Assembly: GCA_023954375.1 (NCBI GenBank)
Contig: JAMLIC010000005.1
Coordinates: 1 to 64,000 of the forward strand
Direction of reading: 5' to 3'
DNA length: 64,000 nt
From: Planctomycetota bacterium
GTDB lineage: Bacteria; Planctomycetota; J058
The notes under the pieces are model-generated. The model ran no database searches. It worked only from the letters and a program-made list of their open reading frames with translations, and was not told the origin of the DNA. Made by a program: the position numbers and the translations under genes. This document shows positions 59,365 through 64,000 of this stretch, piece after piece. Positions within the stretch are counted from its first letter, which is position 1. Each line of letters begins with the position of its first letter.

Positions 59365-60057
59365 CTACCGGTCTTCGCTCCTTCGCGGTCCCCGCCGGGG
59401 CCGCCTGCCCTTGCCGAACTCCGCGCGCGTCTTGTCGAACCAGCGTCGCCGCTTCTCGACCTCCGTCCTGGGCAGCGAGTTCTCGACGTCCAGCGCCAGG
59501 TCGATGTAGCCGAAGTCGAGGTCGTCCTTGCGCATGGCGACCAGGTCGCGGATGTCCTTCAGATCGTCGGTCTGGAGGGCCCTGCTGCCGTCCCTGAAGA
59601 GGAGCAGCTTGTAGACGACCAGGTCCTCCGGGGTGACCACGCGGACGCCGCGTGGCCTGAGCGGCAGCGGGATCGACCTCGCCCTGCTGACGATCCTGCG
59701 GGACAGCGCCTCTCGCTCCGGCTCCGGGACGATCAACTCCACGATGAGCTTGGCCCCGTGCCGGAGCGGAAGGTCGAGCGCGGTGGCGTGGACGCGCTCG
59801 AGGTCGTCCAGCGCGGCCGTCGGGACGCCGAACCCCGCCGTCGCGAGGTCGTGGAGCAGCGCGCGCCGCTTCGACCGGTCGGGCTCGAGGAGGACGACGA
59901 CGTCGATGTCCTTCGAGCTCCTCGGCTGCGACCAGAACGCCAGCGTGAACGAGCCGGTGAACGCGTACTCGACGCCGTGCGCCTCGAGCGTGTCCACGAG
60001 GGCGGCGAGCATCGCGTTGGCGGGGTCCTCCGCCTCGCGCGGATCGACCTTCGGCAT
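59365..60057 (-). CDS. MNT/AbiEii-like nucleotidyltransferase
   Basis: A 230-residue protein with the minimal nucleotidyltransferase motif: AFTGSFTLAFWSQPRSSKDIDVVVLL (GS, then D-I-D), then ATALDLPLRHGAKLIVELIV with a third acidic residue, and VVTPEDLVVYKLLLFRDGSRALQTDDLKDIRDLVA, typical of DUF6036/AbiEii-type proteins. The C-terminus is basic (FGKGRRPRRGPRRSEDR). Such proteins are often toxins or defence factors that modify tRNA or proteins. A small 79-residue gene lies 15 bases upstream on the same strand and could be its partner. ATG 60057. Confidence 0.75.
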   Translation of the reverse strand: MPKVDPREAEDPANAMLAALVDTLEAHGVEYAFTGSFTLAFWSQPRSSKDIDVVVLLEPDRSKRRALLHDLATAGFGVPTAALDDLERVHATALDLPLRHGAKLIVELIVPEPEREALSRRIVSRARSIPLPLRPRGVRVVTPEDLVVYKLLLFRDGSRALQTDDLKDIRDLVAMRKDDLDFGYIDLALDVENSLPRTEVEKRRRWFDKTRAEFGKGRRPRRGPRRSEDR

Positions 60058-60072
60058 GTTCCGGAGTCCTGC

Positions 60073-60312
60073 CTAGGCGCGACCTCGCCGCTTCGCCGCC
60101 TCCGCGCGCTGTTCGCGATCGACCGCCTTGGCGCGCTCCCACCGCTCGCGGGGGTCGTTGCCCATGGCGGCGTCGATCGCGGCCTGCTGGCTCATGAGGG
60201 CGAGGAAGGTCATCGCCCCCGCCGCGGGCTCCATGGGCTCGCGCTTGTGGGCGTCGTGGTCGTACGACCCCCTGGCGTGCGGGCTGCGCTGGCGGCGGCG
60301 ACGGGTCGTCAT
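60073..60312 (-). CDS. Small protein upstream of the nucleotidyltransferase (possible partner)
   Basis: A 79-residue protein: a basic start (MTTRRRRQRSPHARGS), a central helix (AAGAMTFLALMSQQAAIDAAMG) and a charged C-terminal helix (DPRERWERAKAVDREQRAEAAKRRGRA). I chose ATG 60312; an upstream start at 60339 is possible. It has no DNA-binding motif that I can see. Its size and its position 15 bases before a nucleotidyltransferase fit an antitoxin or accessory protein, but that is only inference. Confidence 0.5.
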   Translation of the reverse strand: MTTRRRRQRSPHARGSYDHDAHKREPMEPAAGAMTFLALMSQQAAIDAAMGNDPRERWERAKAVDREQRAEAAKRRGRA

Positions 60313-60394
60313 CGGTCGAACTCCGGTTCGGGTCATCATACGCCCTCCGCGCCGCCGACAGCTACCTGGCGCCTCGCAGGTGCTCGCCGCTGGC

Positions 60395-61714
60395 TCAGCC
60401 CTCGCCGAGCACGATCAGCGCGTCGTCGGTGAGGAGGACGACCCCGTCCACCATCGGGGCCAGGCTGAGCTCCGCCTCCGCACGGATCGACGAGAGCACG
60501 AGGTCCAGGCGAGGCGCTCCCGTCAGAAGGTCCAGCGCCTGGACGCGCACGCGGGTCGTATCCGGGAGCGGCTCGGCGAGCCATGCGGTGTCGCCAGCGA
60601 TGACGAACTCCGCGTCTTGACCGGCCAACGCTCGGGACCACCGCACCTGGCCGGCCGTACGCTCGAGCGCGAGGAGCTGCGTGCCGTCGCGCTCGGTCAC
60701 CGTGACCAGGATGACGTCCTCGCCGGTGGCGAACGAGCTCCTCATCGGGAGGATCGACGTCCAGCCGCGGCGCGCGTGCTGCCACCGCGGGCGCCGGGTC
60801 CGGGCGTCCAGCTCGCAGACGACGGCCTCGCCCTTCTCGTGGTCGCTCACGCGCCAACCTCGGCCGTGCCCGCTCGAGCCCTGGACGACGAGCCCCCGCG
60901 CGTCCATGGCGACGGCAGCCCCATAGACGGAGAGGATCGGTAGGTCCCAGCGCTGGAGCCGCCACACGGTCGCCCCCGTCTCCACGTCGACGAGCCTGTG
61001 CTCGCGCTCGGGGTCGGTGCGACGCTCCACGAGCAGGTGGACCCCGTCGGTGACGAAGGCGGAGGTGCGCGCCGAGAACGGGACCGGGAGCTCCCAGGCG
61101 CGCTCGCCGAACGCCTCGGGCGTGAGGTCGACGAGGCCGAACGTGGGGCCGAACTCGCACATGGCCCGTCCTCCGGGGACCGCCACGAGCTGCCTGATCT
61201 CGTCGGGGAGCGTGGCCTCGGCCACCACCTCGCCCGTGTCCAGGGCACGAGCCGTCAGGCGCGTCGAGTCCTCGGCCGTGACCACGAGGCCGCCCAGGAG
61301 CGCTCCCGTCAGCACGTTGCAGGGCGCGCTCCACCGAGGGCCTCCGTCGGAGAGCTCGAGGGCCTCGAGCCGCGGGGCGCCGTCGTAATGCTTGACGAGC
61401 ACCACGTCGCGCGCGACCGCGAGGATGAACGCCCCCTCCACCCGCGCGATCCGCGCCCGCTCCACGAGCGACCGCGGCGCGCGCGCGAGCGACCGCCGGA
61501 GCACGAGCCCGTCCGGCCCCGGCCAGGGCGACCAGGCGTCCAGCGCCTGCTGCGCGTCCGCGTCGCCCAGCCGGGCCAGCCGGCAGAGCTCGCGCGTCTG
61601 CCCGCGCGGGTCGCCCGTGCGCGCGAGGGCGGTGGCGTAGGCCCACCCGGCCGCCAGGTCGCCGGGGCGGGCCGCGGCGGCGCGGGCGAGGGCGCGGAGG
61701 TCGAGGTCGGCCAC
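60395..61714 (-). CDS. PQQ-type beta-propeller protein with N-terminal repeat-companion-like segment
   Basis: A 439-residue protein. The first 65 residues (RPGDLAAGWAYATALARTGDPRGQTRELCRLARLGDADAQQAL) resemble the short repeat-companion segments (TIGR02996 type) of planctomycetes and myxobacteria. The rest is a series of PQQ/WD-like strands (ALELSDGGPRWSAP, DVETGATVWRLQRWDLP, ELDARTRRPRWQHARRGW, ALERTAGQVRWSRALAGQ), probably a seven- or eight-bladed propeller. No signal peptide. It has a clear paralogue at 62657-64000, with the rhomboid gene between. Function unknown; perhaps protein binding. Confidence 0.7.
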   Translation of the reverse strand: MADLDLRALARAAAARPGDLAAGWAYATALARTGDPRGQTRELCRLARLGDADAQQALDAWSPWPGPDGLVLRRSLARAPRSLVERARIARVEGAFILAVARDVVLVKHYDGAPRLEALELSDGGPRWSAPCNVLTGALLGGLVVTAEDSTRLTARALDTGEVVAEATLPDEIRQLVAVPGGRAMCEFGPTFGLVDLTPEAFGERAWELPVPFSARTSAFVTDGVHLLVERRTDPEREHRLVDVETGATVWRLQRWDLPILSVYGAAVAMDARGLVVQGSSGHGRGWRVSDHEKGEAVVCELDARTRRPRWQHARRGWTSILPMRSSFATGEDVILVTVTERDGTQLLALERTAGQVRWSRALAGQDAEFVIAGDTAWLAEPLPDTTRVRVQALDLLTGAPRLDLVLSSIRAEAELSLAPMVDGVVLLTDDALIVLGEG

Positions 61715-61743
61715 GGGCGCAGGATAGCCGGCGGGCCGGTCGG

Positions 61744-61772
61744 TTGCCGGGTCGTCAGCGGCGGTGGAGAAT
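61744..61772 (+). promoter_or_regulatory. Candidate promoter of the rhomboid gene, near-leaderless
   Basis: TTGCCG (61744-61749), 17-base spacer, GAGAAT (61767-61772), with GTG 61782 nine bases further. The spacing favours a leaderless transcript. Confidence 0.45.
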
Positions 61773-61781
61773 CGGCCCGCC

Positions 61782-62648
61782 GTGGGCGTCGACCGTCGCG
61801 ACTACATGCACGAGGACCACCACCAGCGCGCGCTGTCGGGCTGGTGGACCGTGCTGTCGGTCAGCCACAAGCTCGTCGTCGTCAACATCGCGGTGTTCCT
61901 GCTCTGGCAGCTCCCCGGGCTGAAGACGTTCATGTTCGACCACTTCACGGTCGGCTGGGCGGGCGTCTTCGTCCACGGGCGGGTCTGGACGCTCTTCACG
62001 TCGGCGCTCTCGCACTTCGACCTGTGGCACCTGCTCTGGAACATGCTCTACCTGCACTGGTTCGGGCCGGACCTGGAGCAGGTCTACGGGCGGCGGAACT
62101 TCCTCGCCCTCTACGTCCTCGGCGCGCTCGTCGCGTCGCTGACGCACGCCGTGTGGTCGCACCACTGGGGCGCCGGCGTCCCGGCGCTCGGCGCCTCGGG
62201 GGCCGTCATGGCGGTCGTGGTCGTCGCGGCCCTGTTCTTCCCCCACCGCACGATCTACTTCATGATGTTCCTGCCGGTGCCGCTGTGGCTCCTCGCCTGC
62301 TTCAAGCTCGTGGGCGACCTGGCCGGCCTCTTCGGCGGCGCCGGCGGCGTGGCCCACGCGGCGCACCTCGGCGGCGCCGTCCTGGGGCTCGTGTTCAAGG
62401 TCCTCGACCTGCGCCTGTTCGCCTCTCCGGGCCAGCTCGAGCCGGAGCGCGGGCGCTGGCGGCTGCCCGGGTTCCTGCGCCTGCCGCGCGCGCGCGTCGT
62501 GTCGACGCCTCTGCCGCCGAGCGTCGACGAGGAGACGGCGCGGCGGGTCGACCTCCTGCTGGAGAAGATCAGCCGCGAGGGGATGGCCAGCCTCACGCCC
62601 GACGAGCTGTCGTTCCTGCAGGCGGCCAGCCAGCGCTACCGGCGCTGA
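61782..62648 (+). CDS. Rhomboid-family intramembrane serine protease
   Basis: A 288-residue membrane protein with six hydrophobic helices. Rhomboid motifs: HLLWNMLYLHWFGPDLE (helix 2), GASGAVMAV with the catalytic Ser (residues about 138-146), and AHAAHLGGAVLGL with the catalytic His. A C-terminal cytoplasmic tail (ARRVDLLLEKISREGMASLTPDELSFLQAASQRYRR) is the common DUF6576-like helical module. It should cleave membrane-spanning substrates. GTG 61782 fits the upstream promoter; GTG 61764 and ATG 61806 are alternatives. The propeller paralogues lie on either side on the opposite strand. Confidence 0.9.
   Translation: MGVDRRDYMHEDHHQRALSGWWTVLSVSHKLVVVNIAVFLLWQLPGLKTFMFDHFTVGWAGVFVHGRVWTLFTSALSHFDLWHLLWNMLYLHWFGPDLEQVYGRRNFLALYVLGALVASLTHAVWSHHWGAGVPALGASGAVMAVVVVAALFFPHRTIYFMMFLPVPLWLLACFKLVGDLAGLFGGAGGVAHAAHLGGAVLGLVFKVLDLRLFASPGQLEPERGRWRLPGFLRLPRARVVSTPLPPSVDEETARRVDLLLEKISREGMASLTPDELSFLQAASQRYRR
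62631..62647. terminator. Short hairpin at the rhomboid stop codon
   Basis: CAGCGC (62631-62636) - TACCG - GCGCTG (62642-62647), a perfect 6-bp stem overlapping the stop codon and lying 9 bases before the end of the convergent propeller gene. Weak; it may be coincidental. Confidence 0.35.
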
Positions 62649-62656
62649 CGCCGCGG

Positions 62657-64000
62657 TCACGCCTCCAGTCGGAGCAGCCCCTGCCCCGCGAGCGCCACGA
62701 CGGCGTCGGGCAGCGCGAGCGCGTCCACCCGGATCTCCGCGAGTGTGTGGTCGTCCGCCAGGGTGCCCTCGGCGCGCCCGTCTTCGAGACCCACGGTCGT
62801 GAGCACCAGGCGGCGACGAACGTCGTAGACGGGCTCCCTGTCGCCGTACAGGGTCCGGGCGGCCGCCTCCCGCGGGTCGTCGGGCCCGCCGCCCCACCTC
62901 GGCCCGCCAGGGCGCCGGAGCGTCCGCTCCATCTCCTCGAGGCCGAGCGCGTGGCAACGCCCCGCGGCCACGACGAGCGCCTCGCCGGCGGCGCCGACCG
63001 GGGTCGACCAGCGCCGCTGGCCGGTGCGGCGCTCGACGCAGATGAGGTCGCGCCCCTCCCGGCGACGGACCGCGGCGAGGAACACGTCGCCGTCCATGGC
63101 GAAGGATTGGCCGAACGCCTCGACGTCCAGGCCCTCGACCCGCCAGCGCGGATGCCCGGTAGGCTCGAGCTCGCACACGAACGCCGTGCGGTCCTCCTCG
63201 TCCCCGCCCGCGCCATGGACGACCAGCCCGTGCGCGTCGGCGCATAGGAGCGACCAGTGCCGCGCCCCCGCGCCGGCCGGCGCGCCGGAGGCCCACACGC
63301 GGTCGCCGGTCTCGAGCCGCAAGACCTCCAGCTCGCCAGGGGCACGGTAGCTCGCCACGACGAGCCAGGGGCCGGCCGCGTCGAACGAGGACAGGTGGCC
63401 GACGGGCCGCGACCAGAGGACCCGCCCGAAGCGCGCACCGACGTCGACGAGCGCGAGGGTCCGCTCCTCGTCGCTCGACGCGAGCTCGACCGCGGCCAGG
63501 TCGACGTGCAGCGACACGGCCGCCACGGTCCCGCCGAGCGCCGCGCGCGCGACCGGCGCGCCGGCGGCGCCGTCGAGGAGCACGAGGTCCTGGCCGTCGA
63601 GCACCAGGACGTCGCCCGCGACGACGCCCACGTGGTACCAGGCCGGCCCGGAGAGCGGCGCACGCCAGCGCGGCGCGAGGTCGCGGGCGTCGTGCGCGAC
63701 CAGCCCCTCGGGCGAGGCGACGAGCACCACGTCCTGCGTCGCGCCGGCCAGGACCGGCGGAGCCAGGTCCACCGGCGCGCGACGCTCCACCCGGAGCGGC
63801 CCCGCGGGCCCGAGGCGCGCGCCGAACGTCAGGCCCTCGCCGGAGCGCGAGGGCCACGGCGCCAGGCGCGCGTGGGCCTCGCGCGCCGCGAGGTCGCCGG
63901 CGCGGGCCAGCCGGGCGATCGCCCGGCGCTCGCCCCGGCGGTCACCCGCGCGGGCCAGCGCCTGCGCGAGCGCCCAGCCCGCCGCGGCGTCGTCGGGCCG
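62657..64000 (-). CDS. PQQ-type beta-propeller protein, 5' end beyond the window
   Basis: At least 448 residues, with no start inside the window. The frame stays open to position 64000 and reads [43 protein letters not shown] at the edge, matching the N-terminal segment of the paralogue at 60395 (RPGDLAAGWAYATALARTGDPRGQ). A propeller follows (HDARDLAPRWRAPLSG, RLETGDRVWASGAP, CELEPTGHPRWRVEGLD, CVERRTGQRRWSTPVG). A GTG at 63790 would give a shorter protein lacking that segment and is unlikely. Function unknown. Confidence 0.7.
   Translation of the reverse strand, partial: RPDDAAAGWALAQALARAGDRRGERRAIARLARAGDLAAREAHARLAPWPSRSGEGLTFGARLGPAGPLRVERRAPVDLAPPVLAGATQDVVLVASPEGLVAHDARDLAPRWRAPLSGPAWYHVGVVAGDVLVLDGQDLVLLDGAAGAPVARAALGGTVAAVSLHVDLAAVELASSDEERTLALVDVGARFGRVLWSRPVGHLSSFDAAGPWLVVASYRAPGELEVLRLETGDRVWASGAPAGAGARHWSLLCADAHGLVVHGAGGDEEDRTAFVCELEPTGHPRWRVEGLDVEAFGQSFAMDGDVFLAAVRRREGRDLICVERRTGQRRWSTPVGAAGEALVVAAGRCHALGLEEMERTLRRPGGPRWGGGPDDPREAAARTLYGDREPVYDVRRRLVLTTVGLEDGRAEGTLADDHTLAEIRVDALALPDAVVALAGQGLLRLEA

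Overview
This is a bacterial chromosome segment of very high G+C (I estimate about 75%), densely packed, with no mobile element, rRNA operon or CRISPR array that I can see. I infer a high-GC member of the Planctomycetota or a relative in the PVC group. The grounds are four Hanks-type Ser/Thr kinase genes (five kinase domains), a sigma factor overlapping a kinase gene, an ECF sigma/anti-sigma/exported-protein operon, PQQ-type propeller paralogues, and a 778-residue GreA with a long N-terminal extension like the chlamydial one. Myxococcota remain possible, because no 16S rRNA or ribosomal protein is in the window. Starts often overlap the upstream stop as GTGA (8 junctions) or ATGA (4), so many genes look translationally coupled.

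Layout. 0-4 kb: a Ycf46-like AAA+ ATPase, then a full-length DnaA flanked by TTCTCCACA boxes and an AT-rich island (possible oriC or autoregulatory region), then a small DUF1858 redox-disulfide protein. 4-11 kb: a YggU-like protein with an FHA-kinase; YggS and a crotonase; divergently, an APH-like kinase, a DUF6285 protein and an acyl-CoA dehydrogenase in the order of LvaA-LvaB-LvaC, suggesting 4-hydroxyacyl-CoA catabolism. 11-20 kb: a second kinase whose reading frame runs into a convergent lipoprotein gene, a tandem pair of paralogous membrane proteins, long GreA, a CinA-type protein, an Asp/Glu-rich protein and a HEAT-like protein. 20-25 kb: a Pus10-type tRNA pseudouridine synthase (archaeal/eukaryotic family) directly upstream of the initiator tRNA gene, then DUF4126, an NtrC-family regulator and a lipoprotein.

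25-29 kb: a YtrA-type GntR regulator with two operator-like sites, an ABC ATPase and a membrane/propeller protein split by an apparent frameshift. 28.8-32.4 kb: an M20 peptidase, a HutF-like amidohydrolase and NagA. 32-36 kb: exported and hypothetical proteins and an ECF sigma/anti-sigma operon. 36-40 kb: a protein with two tandem kinase domains, and an AlkD-like protein. 40.5-52.4 kb: the most unusual region. It holds a lipid-kinase-like gene, a flavoprotein monooxygenase, a fusion of a class III aminotransferase with a cyanobacterial-type acyl-ACP reductase, an R2-like diiron protein, a small membrane protein, a DUF2156 acyltransferase-like protein, a DAO-type flavoprotein, a GH1 glycosidase and a second flavin monooxygenase. 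I read it as a candidate pathway for a fatty-aldehyde or fatty-amine lipid or natural product. 52-64 kb: a sigma factor/kinase pair, an exported TPR protein, an acyl-CoA dehydrogenase, a nucleotidyltransferase with a small partner, a rhomboid protease, and two propeller paralogues, one cut by the window end.

Non-coding signals include perfect hairpins between convergent genes, period-9 tandem repeats (GNCACNGAG) flanking the diiron gene block, and a CGTAACGGG motif exactly 38 nt upstream of two start codons. All function calls come from reading motifs by eye; no database search was possible.
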